DNA of 24,856 nt from JBKHBQ01 sp046542305. Lineage in GTDB: Bacteria; Bacteroidota; Bacteroidia; Bacteroidales; 4484-276. Shown here piece by piece: positions 1-8,474 of this stretch. The position numbers and the translations under genes were made by a program. The notes beneath the pieces are model-generated. The model was not told the origin of the DNA, did not search any database, and saw only the letters and a list, made by a program, of their open reading frames with translations. Location of the stretch: positions 1-24,856 of the forward strand of contig JBKHBQ010000024.1 in assembly GCA_046542305.1 (NCBI GenBank). The letters are read 5' to 3'. Every line of letters begins with the position of its first letter. Position 1 is the first letter of the stretch.

Positions 1-2115
1 ACCAATAACGGCGATATTACAGGAACCGGCGTGGTTCATTACCAAAGTGATGATCCGCAGGTGGTGGCTCCCGGAAATTATCCCACTCTTGTTCTCGACA
101 ATCCCGGCGGGCTGGTTCTCAACGGGGAAGTATTTGTTGAAACCGAACTCGTGTTGGCAGAAGGGGCGCTCGTGATCGGGGAGCATAACCTGGTGCTTGG
201 CCCTGATGCTTATGTTACGGAACTGAAAGCGCCGGTTACCTGGATCGACGCTACCGGATCAGGTATGGTCGTGAAGGAATTCAGCGAGCCCGGAAGTTTC
301 ACCTTCCCCGTTGGCAATTTTGGCGTTACACCGGCTTACACACCTGTTGAACTTGTTATTGGAACAGGAATTTTTTACGAAGGCTGGGTAGGGGTAAGGC
401 TGGCAGCCGAAAAACATCCTGACAATACCCGCGGGCCAAACGCCCTGAATCGGTACTGGGTTGTTGAATCCGGTGGGATTACCGACCTTACCTACAGTGC
501 CATCTTCAACTATGTTGATACGGATGTGGATGGCGACGATGCATTGATAGACGGCGTAAAGAGCAATGACGGCACCCCTCCGCCGGTATGGTGGAGGCTG
601 TCGCGCTGCGTGGCCGTCGATAATTATTTCGAGGCCACCGACCAGAGCTCGTTTTCGGTGTTCACCGGTGTAGAGTATTACAAGCCGCCTGTGGCCGTGA
701 TTACCTCGCCTGCCGATGGAGCAAACGTGTACGAAACGCCGTTCACCATTGAGGGAACCGCCTCGGATGAAGACGACGATTTGGACGACATATACTATCG
801 GCTGAATGGGGGCGATTGGCTACTGGCCAGCGGTACAGCCTCATGGAGCAAATCCGTTGATCTTAAACTTTGGGAAAATGTGCTCGAAGTGAAGGCAGCA
901 GATGTTCAGGACCTTGAATCGGAGATTGTGAAACACACCTTTAACCTCAGCATCCAAAACCTGGAGATCCCGGCAGGATGGTCATACATCTCCGGATTCC
1001 TCAATCCCAACGATCCGGATGTAGTTAACATCATGCAGGCCCTGACGCAGGAAAATCTGTTGCAGGTGATGCTCGGAGCGGATGGCATTTATGCACCTGC
1101 ACCTTTCAACATCAATACCTTGGGTACCTGGGACGTGCATCAGGGTTACAAGGTGAAACTCAACGGAACCGGCGAACTTACCATCGGAGGTGACGCACCG
1201 GAAAGCAATTCAGTGGAGTTTCCGGCCGGACTGCACATCATTCCCGTATTAACGAACACACCGGTGGCATTGACAGACGTATTCACCGATCCGGAAAACC
1301 AAATCATGTACATGCTCGATATCTATTCCAACCAGGTGTACTGGCCGCAGGGCGGGATAAACACGCTTTCGCAATTGCAACCGGGCGTGGGTTACCTCAC
1401 AAATTTTGCGGCAGTTGCCACAGCAAATTACCCGCCGCTCGACGATTATTACTTCCCGGCGGATAACGATCGCCCGTCAGCTCCGGCTCCGGGGCCGTGG
1501 GACTGCATCAGAACCGCTGATGTTCATCTCATATCGGTGGAGCAGGAAGCCGTATTGCAACTCGATAATGTTGACTACATCGGCGCATTCGACGCGAGCA
1601 ACAACTGTATCGGATATCTGCAGGTGGATGCCCGAAGCGGCAATTTCCTGTTGACAATCTACGGCGACGATCCCTATACCACGGCTAAGGACGGTGCCCT
1701 GGCAGGTGAGGCTATGATACTTCGCGGCTATAATGGTTCAACGGGTGAGGAATACCTCCTTGCACCTACTTACAGCCTGGCATATCCCAATTATGACGGA
1801 GCTTATGTGAGCAACGGACTGTCAGGGATAGAATCGCTGAAGCAATCTGCTACCGGAATAGTTGATCAGTCGCTGGAAGCAGGCCTTGCCATCTATCCCA
1901 ATCCCGCGAAGGATCAGGTATTCATTGAACTGAACAATTCAGAATATTCTTCAATCAGGATGGTGCTGACAAATGCTGCCGGATATGAAGTGATGGTGAA
2001 GGAAATAGATCAATTACGCACCCGGATTGATGTGAGTGGTATGACATCAGGCGTGTATGTGGTAAAAATTGAATCCGGAAACGAAATTGTTTATAGAAAG
2101 TTGGTGATTCACTGA
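1..2115 (+). CDS. Secreted surface protein with T9SS C-terminal sorting domain (5' partial)
   Basis: The frame is open from base 1, so the gene starts upstream of the window and the GTG at base 31 is not a trustworthy start. The product is beta-rich and lacks membrane segments. An Ig-like domain starting near VAVITSPADGANVYE lies at about bases 680-950, and a segment beginning LEIPAGWSYISGFLNP at about 958 is of a type common in secreted Bacteroidetes proteins. The last 75 codons (about 1880-2112) form a type A sorting domain: LAIYPNPAKDQVFIEL, a middle strand, then SGVYVVKIESG and a terminal basic YRKLVIH. Such domains direct export through the type IX secretion system and are usually cleaved during attachment to the cell surface. 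No catalytic motif is visible, so adhesion or structure is only a guess. The next gene is a T9SS plug-like protein, which fits the export route, although the terminator between them argues against one transcript. Confidence 0.9.
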   Translation, partial: TNNGDITGTGVVHYQSDDPQVVAPGNYPTLVLDNPGGLVLNGEVFVETELVLAEGALVIGEHNLVLGPDAYVTELKAPVTWIDATGSGMVVKEFSEPGSFTFPVGNFGVTPAYTPVELVIGTGIFYEGWVGVRLAAEKHPDNTRGPNALNRYWVVESGGITDLTYSAIFNYVDTDVDGDDALIDGVKSNDGTPPPVWWRLSRCVAVDNYFEATDQSSFSVFTGVEYYKPPVAVITSPADGANVYETPFTIEGTASDEDDDLDDIYYRLNGGDWLLASGTASWSKSVDLKLWENVLEVKAADVQDLESEIVKHTFNLSIQNLEIPAGWSYISGFLNPNDPDVVNIMQALTQENLLQVMLGADGIYAPAPFNINTLGTWDVHQGYKVKLNGTGELTIGGDAPESNSVEFPAGLHIIPVLTNTPVALTDVFTDPENQIMYMLDIYSNQVYWPQGGINTLSQLQPGVGYLTNFAAVATANYPPLDDYYFPADNDRPSAPAPGPWDCIRTADVHLISVEQEAVLQLDNVDYIGAFDASNNCIGYLQVDARSGNFLLTIYGDDPYTTAKDGALAGEAMILRGYNGSTGEEYLLAPTYSLAYPNYDGAYVSNGLSGIESLKQSATGIVDQSLEAGLAIYPNPAKDQVFIELNNSEYSSIRMVLTNAAGYEVMVKEIDQLRTRIDVSGMTSGVYVVKIESGNEIVYRKLVIH

Positions 2116-2133
2116 TACCTTTATTTTTTGATG

Positions 2134-2167
2134 AAAAAAGCCCCGGATTTTCACGGGGCTTTTTTTC
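2134..2167 (+). terminator. Rho-independent terminator after the T9SS cargo gene
   Basis: An A-run plus GCCCCG at 2134-2145 pairs with CGGGGC at 2154-2159, followed by a run of eight T. The loop is about 8 nt. It begins some 18 bases past the stop codon. With A- and T-runs on both sides it could also act on the other strand, but no minus-strand gene ends here. Confidence 0.9.
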
Positions 2168-2282
2168 TGTAGTGATTATGATAGAATGAAATCTCCCGGC
2201 GGATTTCCTTTTCTGCATTGCAGATGGTTTAAAAACATTATTTTTGGTTTTTCGTTATCTGATTAATCTTCAAAACATACAC

Positions 2283-3587
2283 ATGAAATACATACTCAAA
2301 CTTTTGACGGTCTGCTTCCTGATTACGGGTTCTGCCATAGCTCAGGAAAATCAGGAAGAGGATTATTATAACAAAGATTACCTGCGCAATGCAGATTTTA
2401 TTTACAAGCCAAACATTAAAACGGTATTGATCTACAAAGAAGGCTCAGAATTGTCGGAACCTGTGATTAAGCTTAATTCCGATGAAAGGCTTGTTTTTTC
2501 GTTTGATGATCTGGATGCCGATTACAAAAAATACGAGTACACCATCATACACTGCGACGAGAACTGGAACGAATCTGACCTGATGTTTAACGAATACCTC
2601 GATTCCTTTCAGGATGATTACATCGACAATTACGAGTATAGCATCAACACCATGCAGCCCTATACCCATTACACCAAAATTATTCCCAACGATATCATCC
2701 GTTTCAGGCTGTCGGGGAATTACCTGCTGAAGGTTTACCTGGATGGCGATCAGGAGGATGTGGCATTTACCCGGCAGTTTTTCGTTGTGGAAGAAAAGGT
2801 GAATGTAATTGCCAATGTGAGCATGACCTCTGATGTGTCGAAGCGTGATGAAATGCAGCGGGTCCGCTTTTCGATCATCACTACGGGAGTGAATGTAACG
2901 GACCCTTACCGCGAAATAAGTGTAACGGTGAGGCAAAACGGACGCTGGGACAATGCCATCACCGACCTGCAGCCGCGGCTGGTCACCGACAACGAACTGC
3001 ATTACGATCATTCGGATGTAAATGTGTTCAACGGCGGAAATGTTTACAGGTATTTCGACATCAAAAGCCTGAAGTACAATTCCTTTCAGGTGAAAAATAT
3101 TGACTATTCTATGCAGGATGGCTATCAGGTATATTTGTACCCGGATGAAGTAAAGCGCAAGGATGTATTTTCGAATGTTCAGGAAAGCATCAACGGCAAG
3201 TTCGTGGTTAAGACCGAGGATATGCCAAACAGTGACCTGCAGTCGGAATACGCGTGGGTGCATTTTTTCCTGCCCTACAAAACGCCGCTGATCCAGGGAA
3301 AGCTTTACCTTATGGGCGAACTTACCTACTGGCAATTTCTGCGCGAGGCCGAGCTTACCTATAATTATGATCTGGGCGGCTTCGAGGGTGATTTGTACCT
3401 GAAACAGGGATTTTACAATTATCACTACATGCTTTTACCCAATGATGCCCGGCAGGGGGATGTTACCTTTATCGAGGGCAATTTTTTCGAAACTAATAAC
3501 GAATACACCATTTACGTGTACTACCATCCGCGTGGTGCGCGATATACCCGGCTGGTGAGTGTGACCAGGTTTATGGCGCACCCCTGA
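2283..3587 (+). CDS. Type IX secretion system plug protein, DUF5103 family
   Basis: This 434-residue protein begins with a clear signal peptide (MKYILKLLTVCFLITGSAIA, cut before QENQ). I chose ATG 2283 because the 13 upstream in-frame codons only extend the protein ahead of the signal peptide. The body matches the DUF5103/T9SS plug family: an N-terminal beta-sandwich with YTIIHCDENWNESDLMFNEY and DSFQDDYIDNYEYS, and a C-terminal region with LMGELTYWQF and QGFYNYHYMLLP. In this family the plug is known to close the periplasmic side of the SprA outer-membrane translocon when no cargo is engaged. The assignment rests on recalled family motifs. The leader is short and carries only a weak promoter candidate (TTG near 2244, TAATCTTC at 2264-2271). 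The gene is flanked by terminators, so it is probably monocistronic. Confidence 0.85.
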   Translation: MKYILKLLTVCFLITGSAIAQENQEEDYYNKDYLRNADFIYKPNIKTVLIYKEGSELSEPVIKLNSDERLVFSFDDLDADYKKYEYTIIHCDENWNESDLMFNEYLDSFQDDYIDNYEYSINTMQPYTHYTKIIPNDIIRFRLSGNYLLKVYLDGDQEDVAFTRQFFVVEEKVNVIANVSMTSDVSKRDEMQRVRFSIITTGVNVTDPYREISVTVRQNGRWDNAITDLQPRLVTDNELHYDHSDVNVFNGGNVYRYFDIKSLKYNSFQVKNIDYSMQDGYQVYLYPDEVKRKDVFSNVQESINGKFVVKTEDMPNSDLQSEYAWVHFFLPYKTPLIQGKLYLMGELTYWQFLREAELTYNYDLGGFEGDLYLKQGFYNYHYMLLPNDARQGDVTFIEGNFFETNNEYTIYVYYHPRGARYTRLVSVTRFMAHP

Positions 3588-3632
3588 TTGCAGTGAAAAT
3601 TGCAGGTCGGGCAGGTCTTACATGTTACCGAT

Positions 3633-3672
3633 AAAAAAACCCGGGAGATTTTTTGAACCTTCCGGGTTTTTT
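3633..3672. terminator. Bidirectional terminator between convergent genes
   Basis: An A-run with CCCGG at 3633-3644 pairs with CCGGG plus a T-run at 3662-3672, with a loop of about 17 nt. It lies between the 3' ends of the plug gene (+, ending 3587) and the cysteine peptidase gene (-, ending 3691). Symmetric A and T runs let it serve both. Confidence 0.85.
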
Positions 3673-3690
3673 CATGATCTGTTTTATCGA

Positions 3691-4863
3691 TTACCATCCC
3701 AGTTTTCTTGCTATTCCTTTTGGCACGGCATCTTTATTTACATAAATTGCGAGGGTTTTGTAGAGCAGGTACGCTTTTGATGCATAAAAATACCCCCCGC
3801 ATTCGTTGCTGTCTTCAGCCCACGAGTTTTTCACTTTGTACCACACATTTCCTTCTTTGTCTTCGGCCAGACCAACAATGTGCATAATGTGGTCGTCGGT
3901 GGTGGTGTGGTTGTCATAGGCTTCCTGCCTCATTTCGGGAGTGATCTTACGCTGAGCAACCGGAGTTTTGAAAACACTGTCGCGCTCTTCGTGGTCCATC
4001 TCTTCCCAATCTGTTTCAGGAACAATGGCCAGCCCCAGTTTATGGTTGAAACCGGGATCGCTTACATCGGCCGCCCAGGCAATGGTGTAGCCGTATTCGA
4101 GTGCTGCATCGATGATCAGGTCAAGTTCGTCCAGCGGCACGTTATAATATTCATGAAAATCCCAGTTGTCGGGGATCATCAGCATGAACGGCTTGTAGTA
4201 GGGTTTGTGGGTAAACGATGTGATCTCTGCATAATTATCAGTATCGAGACCAATGATATCGCGTGCAAACGTTTGAGGTGTATACATCTGATTTTCGTAT
4301 TCGAATTCTGCAGGTACTTCACCAAGGTATACATCCAGAATGCTTTCGTAAGCGTCCATCCATACCGGCGAAAGTTTGCGGTTCTTGTTTTCCTCCACAG
4401 CTTTTACAAACGACGACAGCACATGGTCCATTTCTCCGTGCACCGGCAGGTCTTCTCCGATAGTGAGTCCTGAATAGGCTTCTTCGGTGATCATCCCGCG
4501 TTCGGCCAAAGTTTCCATTACATGGTGAGGTTCGCCGCCGGGGCCAAAATTGAAGTTGCCATGAAGGCGCATATAATTTTGCGCGCGCAGTACATAGGCA
4601 TACCTTACGGGATACATATCCGAAAGATCGAGCACGGGACCGCCACGGCGGATCACTTCAGCCTCAACAAACGAAACTCCTGCATAGCTCCAGCAGGTGC
4701 CCGATCGGTGCTGATCCTTTACTGAAGTATGGGGGATGATTTCCACATCAGTGATCTGGTAATTGGTACGGGGTTCTTTGATGTTTCCTTCCTGTGCGAT
4801 GAGTGAAAGACCTGCTGTGATGAATAAGGACAGCAGAGCCACGAGTGCGATAGATTTTTTCAT
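3691..4863 (-). CDS. Exported papain-like cysteine peptidase, C1B (bleomycin hydrolase/PepC) type
   Basis: This 390-residue product starts at ATG 4863, which places a signal peptide (MKKSIALVALLSLFITAGLS, about 23 residues) at the N-terminus. A longer in-frame start at 4944 only adds residues ahead of it. The catalytic set of clan CA is visible: Gln51 and Cys57 in KDQHRSGTCWSYAGV, His325 in DDHIMHIVGLAED, and Asn346 in WYKVKNSWAED. The spacing between Cys and His, much longer than in papain, is that of the C1B subfamily. C1B enzymes elsewhere are mostly cytoplasmic hexameric aminopeptidases of about 450 residues; this one is shorter and carries an export signal, so a periplasmic or lipid-free envelope location is inferred. 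It stands alone, with a 218-bp gap upstream and a shared terminator downstream. Confidence 0.88.
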   Translation of the reverse strand: MKKSIALVALLSLFITAGLSLIAQEGNIKEPRTNYQITDVEIIPHTSVKDQHRSGTCWSYAGVSFVEAEVIRRGGPVLDLSDMYPVRYAYVLRAQNYMRLHGNFNFGPGGEPHHVMETLAERGMITEEAYSGLTIGEDLPVHGEMDHVLSSFVKAVEENKNRKLSPVWMDAYESILDVYLGEVPAEFEYENQMYTPQTFARDIIGLDTDNYAEITSFTHKPYYKPFMLMIPDNWDFHEYYNVPLDELDLIIDAALEYGYTIAWAADVSDPGFNHKLGLAIVPETDWEEMDHEERDSVFKTPVAQRKITPEMRQEAYDNHTTTDDHIMHIVGLAEDKEGNVWYKVKNSWAEDSNECGGYFYASKAYLLYKTLAIYVNKDAVPKGIARKLGW

Positions 4864-4895
4864 GATCAAAAGATTTTTTTGGTTAAGAATTTTCA

Positions 4896-4903
4896 CAAAA
4901 ATA
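4896..4903 (-). promoter_or_regulatory. Candidate -7 box for the cysteine peptidase gene
   Basis: On the minus strand the sequence reads TATTTTTG, a perfect TAnnTTTG. It would place the transcription start about 27 nt before ATG 4863. I see no TTG at the expected distance upstream, so the -33 element is missing or weak. Confidence 0.4.
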
Positions 4904-5065
4904 CTGAAAAAGCAATTTAATGACCGGGAGGGATAGTTTTTCATAAAGAAAAGAATACCAGTGTGCGGATTGGAAATTTCAGCAATTTTCCACCTGACTA
5001 TCTGTAATTTATTTAACGTTGTCGTTGGCAGCGTAGCGGGAAATCTCCTGAACCTTAACCTGACA

Positions 5066-5080
5066 CTACTGATTCAGTAG
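5066..5080. repeat. Perfect 15-bp palindrome one base after the symporter stop codon
   Basis: CTACTGA-T-TCAGTAG has two perfect 7-bp arms. It starts directly after the TGA of the symporter gene on the minus strand. There is no T-run behind it, so it is not a standard intrinsic terminator; it could be a 3'-end stabilising hairpin or a protein site. Confidence 0.5.
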
Positions 5081-5081
5081 A

Positions 5082-6545
5082 TCAAAACTTCCGGGTTCTC
5101 CCTTTCCTGCTTATCAGCATTAAGCCTGCGAAAGTCAGTGCACCGTTGAGGATCAGCAATTCAAAGCCAAACCTGTATCCGCCGAACCATGCTACGGAGT
5201 TCATGCTTAACACATAGCAAATCAGGGGCGAAGCGATGGCAATAAGTGGGGTGAAGCGATCGTGCACCGGCCGACGGGTAAACATGCCGAAGGAATACAA
5301 TCCCAGCAGGGGCCCGTAGGTATACCCGGCAATGGTGAACAGTTCGGAGATTACCGCTTCATTGTTGATCATCCCAAACAGCAGGATCACCAGGATCAAC
5401 ACCACTGCCATACCGAAATGCGAACGCATGCGGATACTCTTTCGCTGCGATTCGTTGAGGTCAGGGTTTCGATTAATGCCAAGAAAGTCCACGATAAAGG
5501 ATGTGGTTAAGGCTGTAAGTGCACTGTCGGCACTGGAATATGCCGCCGATACCAATCCGATAATAAAAATCACACCAGCCAGAGCGCCCAGGTGGTTGAG
5601 CGCAACCTCAGGAAACAGCGTGTCGGTGGTGGCGGGTATTACGATCCCATGGCTGCTGGTAAACATCAGCAATGCAGCGCCCAAACCGAGGAACATGAGG
5701 TTTACGGGCACCAGCACCCAACTCAGGGTAATGATGTTTTTCTGTGCATCGCGAAGATTGCGGCAGCTCAGGTTTTTTTGCATCATATCCTGGTCCAGGC
5801 CGGTCATCACGATGGCGATAAATGCACCCGAGAAAAACTGCTTGAGATAGTTGCGCTTGTCCTGCCAGTCGGTAAAAATCATTTTGGAATACTTGCTGTC
5901 TGCAATCTGGTCCACGAGCGCGCCAAAATTCATGTCGAGCTGGTTTTTGATGAAGATCACAGTGAGCACCACCGCCGTAATCATAAAAGTGGTTTGCAGG
6001 GTGTCGGTCCATACGATGGTCTTGATGCCGCCTTTAAAAGTGTAAAGGTTTATGAGTAACAGGAAGATGACCACGGTGACCCAGAACGGGACGCCATAGT
6101 TGTCGAATACGAAGATCTGCAGGATATTTACCACCAGAAACATCCGGAAGGAAGCCCCGATGATGCGGGAAAGCAAAAAGTAGAATGCGCCGGTTTTATA
6201 CGACCAGAACCCGAACCTGTCGAGCAGATAGGTATATATGGAAGTAAGCCTGAGCCGGTAATACAAAGGAAGCAGTACGAGTGCGATAACCAGGTATCCC
6301 AGCAGGTAACCGATCACCACCATCATGTATGAAAACTGTGTGTCGCCCACCCAGCCCGGCACCGAGATAAAGGTAACTCCCGACAGTGAAGCCCCTACCA
6401 TTCCGTAGGCCACCACGTACCACGGCGACTGCCGGTTGCCGATCAAATAGGATTCGTTATCGGATTTGCGGGAAGTGATATACCCGATAACAAACAACAG
6501 CAAGGTGTAGCCAAGGAAGCTGTAGAGAATGAGTTGTGGCGTCAT
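5082..6545 (-). CDS. Sodium:solute symporter (SSS family)
   Basis: A 487-residue polytopic membrane protein with about 12-13 hydrophobic segments running the whole length. The family signature is present: an N-terminal NESYLIGNRQSPWYVVAYG, MVGASLSGVTFISVPGW in the next segment, and GLVSAAYSSADSALTALTTS near residues 330-349, where serines of SAAYSSADS (333-341) correspond to the Na2 sodium site. Family members use the sodium gradient to import sugars, amino acids, sialic acid or other solutes. The substrate cannot be read from the sequence. It follows gmhB by 36 bases in the same direction, so it may be the last gene of the gmhA-hddC-gmhB unit; a link with sugar supply for the heptose pathway is speculation. 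Confidence 0.9.
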   Translation of the reverse strand: MTPQLILYSFLGYTLLLFVIGYITSRKSDNESYLIGNRQSPWYVVAYGMVGASLSGVTFISVPGWVGDTQFSYMMVVIGYLLGYLVIALVLLPLYYRLRLTSIYTYLLDRFGFWSYKTGAFYFLLSRIIGASFRMFLVVNILQIFVFDNYGVPFWVTVVIFLLLINLYTFKGGIKTIVWTDTLQTTFMITAVVLTVIFIKNQLDMNFGALVDQIADSKYSKMIFTDWQDKRNYLKQFFSGAFIAIVMTGLDQDMMQKNLSCRNLRDAQKNIITLSWVLVPVNLMFLGLGAALLMFTSSHGIVIPATTDTLFPEVALNHLGALAGVIFIIGLVSAAYSSADSALTALTTSFIVDFLGINRNPDLNESQRKSIRMRSHFGMAVVLILVILLFGMINNEAVISELFTIAGYTYGPLLGLYSFGMFTRRPVHDRFTPLIAIASPLICYVLSMNSVAWFGGYRFGFELLILNGALTFAGLMLISRKGRTRKF

Positions 6546-6581
6546 GTAATAAATCGTTCTTCCGTTCCAGAAGCGGCAAAA

Positions 6582-7166
6582 TTAATCTTTTTCCCCATCC
6601 ACGGCCATGGCAAAATCTTTTAATGATGTAAACCAGAAATCCACAAGCCTTGGATGCCCGAGTGCAATGGTATTTTTAGGATGAATAAGCACGGTTTTCA
6701 TTTTCAGCCTTTTGCCAAACCGCATATCGCTCTCCGAATCGCCGCACATCACCGAGTGTTTGAAACTGATCTCAGGAAAGTCTATTTTTGCCTGAAGTCC
6801 CATACCTACCCGTGGTTTTCTGCAGAAAGGGCGCAATGCTTCAAGATCGGGGCAAACATAAATTTTGTCGATCCGCCCTCCGGCAGCATTGATTTCGTCC
6901 AGCATATTCCGGTGTATCGCCTCCAGGTCGGCCATGCTCATTAATCCCTTCCCAATTCCCTGCTGATTGGTTACCACCAGCACTTTTCCAAAAACTTTGC
7001 TCAACAATGAAACGGCCCCGGGAACTCCCCGGATAAAATCGAACTCCTCCCACGTTTTTACATAATCGTTGATCAGCCGCCGGTTGATCACCCCGTCGCG
7101 GTCGAGGAACAATGTCCAGCGTTTAGAAGTTTCCAAACTCTTTAAAGTCATGCTGTGCTTTTGCAT
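6582..7166 (-). CDS. gmhB: D-glycero-D-manno-heptose 1,7-bisphosphate phosphatase (HAD family)
   Basis: A 194-residue HAD-superfamily phosphatase. Motif I is FLDRDGVIN (Asp22, Asp24), motif II is VVTNQQGIGKG (Thr66), motif III is the lysine of CRKP (about 117), and motif IV is CGDSESD (Asp143, Asp147). It removes the C1 phosphate of heptose 1,7-bisphosphate between the kinase and nucleotidyltransferase steps. The usual zinc loop of GmhB (Cys-x-His ... Cys-x-Cys) is reduced to VCPDLEALRPFCRKP, keeping only Cys105 and Cys115. Both possible starts (ATG 7166 and ATG 7151) lie inside the 3' end of hddC, giving an overlap of 44 or 29 bp and suggesting translational coupling. Histidinol-phosphatase is the main alternative for this fold, but the gmhA-hddC neighbours favour GmhB. 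Confidence 0.88.
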   Translation of the reverse strand: MQKHSMTLKSLETSKRWTLFLDRDGVINRRLINDYVKTWEEFDFIRGVPGAVSLLSKVFGKVLVVTNQQGIGKGLMSMADLEAIHRNMLDEINAAGGRIDKIYVCPDLEALRPFCRKPRVGMGLQAKIDFPEISFKHSVMCGDSESDMRFGKRLKMKTVLIHPKNTIALGHPRLVDFWFTSLKDFAMAVDGEKD

Positions 7167-7833
7167 AATCCTCCGGTACGCCTATATCTATAAAATACTG
7201 CCGGCACAGGGTTCCGTAAATATTTCTTGTTTTGTATATTTTTTCAAAAAAATCCTTTTCCAGAGAAAACTTATCCGGCAGATTCTGTTTCAGGAAAAAA
7301 TTGCGGTTGATCAGGTAAACGCCGCCGTTGATGAATCCCTTTCCGGCTTTGGCGGATTTTTCCCAAAATCCGGTGATGCGGTAGTTTTCGTCACGTTCGA
7401 TGGCGCCATAGCGGCTTACGTCCTCCATTTCCCGAAGCACAAGGGTAAGCACCGATTCCTTGCTGCGATGAAAGTCGAGCAATTTTCTGAAGTCCACCAT
7501 GAAAAACGTGTCGCCGTTCAGCACCGGAACATTGGCCGCTTCGGCCTGTTGCATGGCCAGTTTGAGTCCGCCGCCGGTTCCCATCGGTTCCGCTTCGATG
7601 GCATAATCGATGTGGATATCCCGGTACTTATTCCCGAAATGCTTCATGATCGCCTCGCGCAGATAGCCTACGGAAAGGATTATCCGTTGGATTCCGTAAA
7701 CATGCAGGTAGTCCATCTGGTATTCGAGGAAGGGACGTCCGTTGACGGGCGCCATGGATTTGGGTACTTCGTTTATTACCTCACGCAGACGTGTTCCCAG
7801 GCCGCCGGCCAGAATAACAGCTTCTTTAACCAT
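7123..7833 (-). CDS. hddC: D-glycero-alpha-D-manno-heptose 1-phosphate guanylyltransferase
   Basis: A 236-residue sugar nucleotidyltransferase. The signature LAGGLGTRLREVINEVPKSM lies at residues 8-27, with MGTGGGL (84-90) and the metal-binding VLNGDTF (104-110) following. The short length, without a C-terminal left-handed helix domain, is that of HddC/RmlA-like short forms. In the established D,D-heptose pathway it joins GTP and heptose-1-phosphate to give GDP-D-glycero-alpha-D-manno-heptose. Mannose-1-phosphate guanylyltransferase is the alternative, but gmhA, gmhB and hddA all lie nearby. The gene starts inside the gmhA stop region (ATG 7833, 8-bp overlap, ATGGTTAA), a typical coupled arrangement. 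Confidence 0.88.
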   Translation of the reverse strand: MVKEAVILAGGLGTRLREVINEVPKSMAPVNGRPFLEYQMDYLHVYGIQRIILSVGYLREAIMKHFGNKYRDIHIDYAIEAEPMGTGGGLKLAMQQAEAANVPVLNGDTFFMVDFRKLLDFHRSKESVLTLVLREMEDVSRYGAIERDENYRITGFWEKSAKAGKGFINGGVYLINRNFFLKQNLPDKFSLEKDFFEKIYKTRNIYGTLCRQYFIDIGVPEDYAKAQHDFKEFGNF

Positions 7834-8398
7834 CCGGGAAAAGATTGGATTCTACCAACTGGCAAATGATGTGCCCGAGCAGGATGTGCACTTCCTGTAT
7901 TCGTGGGGTATCATTGCTGGGGACGTTCAGGAGATAGTTGCACTGGTTTTTCATTTTCCCGCCGCTTTCGCCGGTCAGGCCAATGGTTACCAGGCCTGCA
8001 TCATTGGCCACATCCAGGGCTCTGAGAATATTCGGGGAATTGCCCGAGGTGGAAAGGGCAAACAGTACATCGCCTTTGCGGCCTTTGGCTTTCACCAGCC
8101 TGGCGTATACTTCGTCGTAGCTGTAATCGTTGGCAACGGCTGTGAGATATGAAGTATTTACGTGGAGCGCTTCGGCAAACAACGGAGGCCGGTCGTAATA
8201 AAACCGGCCCGAAAATTCTGCCGCCAAATGCTGGGCATCCGCAGCACTTCCGCCGTTTCCGCAAAACAGCACCTTGCCTTCGTTGGAAAAACAGCGTGTG
8301 ACTTCCTCAACCACATCCTTCACAGTTTTTATCAACTGTTTATCTTTAAGTACTTTCTGTTTGGTATCGATGGATGCCCTGATCAGCTTTTCTATCAT
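7826..8398 (-). CDS. gmhA: Phosphoheptose isomerase (sedoheptulose 7-phosphate isomerase)
   Basis: A 190-residue single SIS-domain protein of standard GmhA length. Conserved pieces are FCGNGGSAADAQHLAAEFSG (45-64, with Glu61 in the catalytic glutamate position), the phosphate-binding ALSTSGNSPNIL (114-125) and the C-terminal RIQEVHILLGH (166-176), which supplies the catalytic histidine. It converts sedoheptulose 7-phosphate to D-glycero-D-manno-heptose 7-phosphate, the first step of nucleotide-heptose synthesis in the cytoplasm. It leads the tight gmhA-hddC-gmhB unit and has its own candidate promoter box upstream, so it need not depend on transcription from hddA or the ClC gene. Confidence 0.94.
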   Translation of the reverse strand: MIEKLIRASIDTKQKVLKDKQLIKTVKDVVEEVTRCFSNEGKVLFCGNGGSAADAQHLAAEFSGRFYYDRPPLFAEALHVNTSYLTAVANDYSYDEVYARLVKAKGRKGDVLFALSTSGNSPNILRALDVANDAGLVTIGLTGESGGKMKNQCNYLLNVPSNDTPRIQEVHILLGHIICQLVESNLFPDG

Positions 8399-8417
8399 TA
8401 TTTGTAAAATTAGGAGG

Positions 8418-8425
8418 CAAAGATA
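8418..8425 (-). promoter_or_regulatory. Candidate -7 box upstream of gmhA
   Basis: On the minus strand it reads TATCTTTG, a perfect TAnnTTTG, 20 bases before the gmhA ATG. The -33 region is poor. The same octanucleotide sits upstream of the large glycosyltransferase gene at 19805-19812. Confidence 0.45.
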
Positions 8426-8474
8426 ATTTTTTTAAAGGAACGTATCTCAGGATCAAAAGTGACTGCCTGTGGTG

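Noticed and set aside
2445..3425. A 326-codon minus-strand frame inside the plug gene
   Set aside because: It is a shadow of the real gene: no family resemblance, and the + strand frame has a signal peptide and family motifs.
4864..5065. Small RNA or tRNA in the gap between the symporter and the peptidase
   Set aside because: No cloverleaf, no strong promoter-terminator pair and no long stem was found; only the peptidase -7 box at 4896-4903 stands out.
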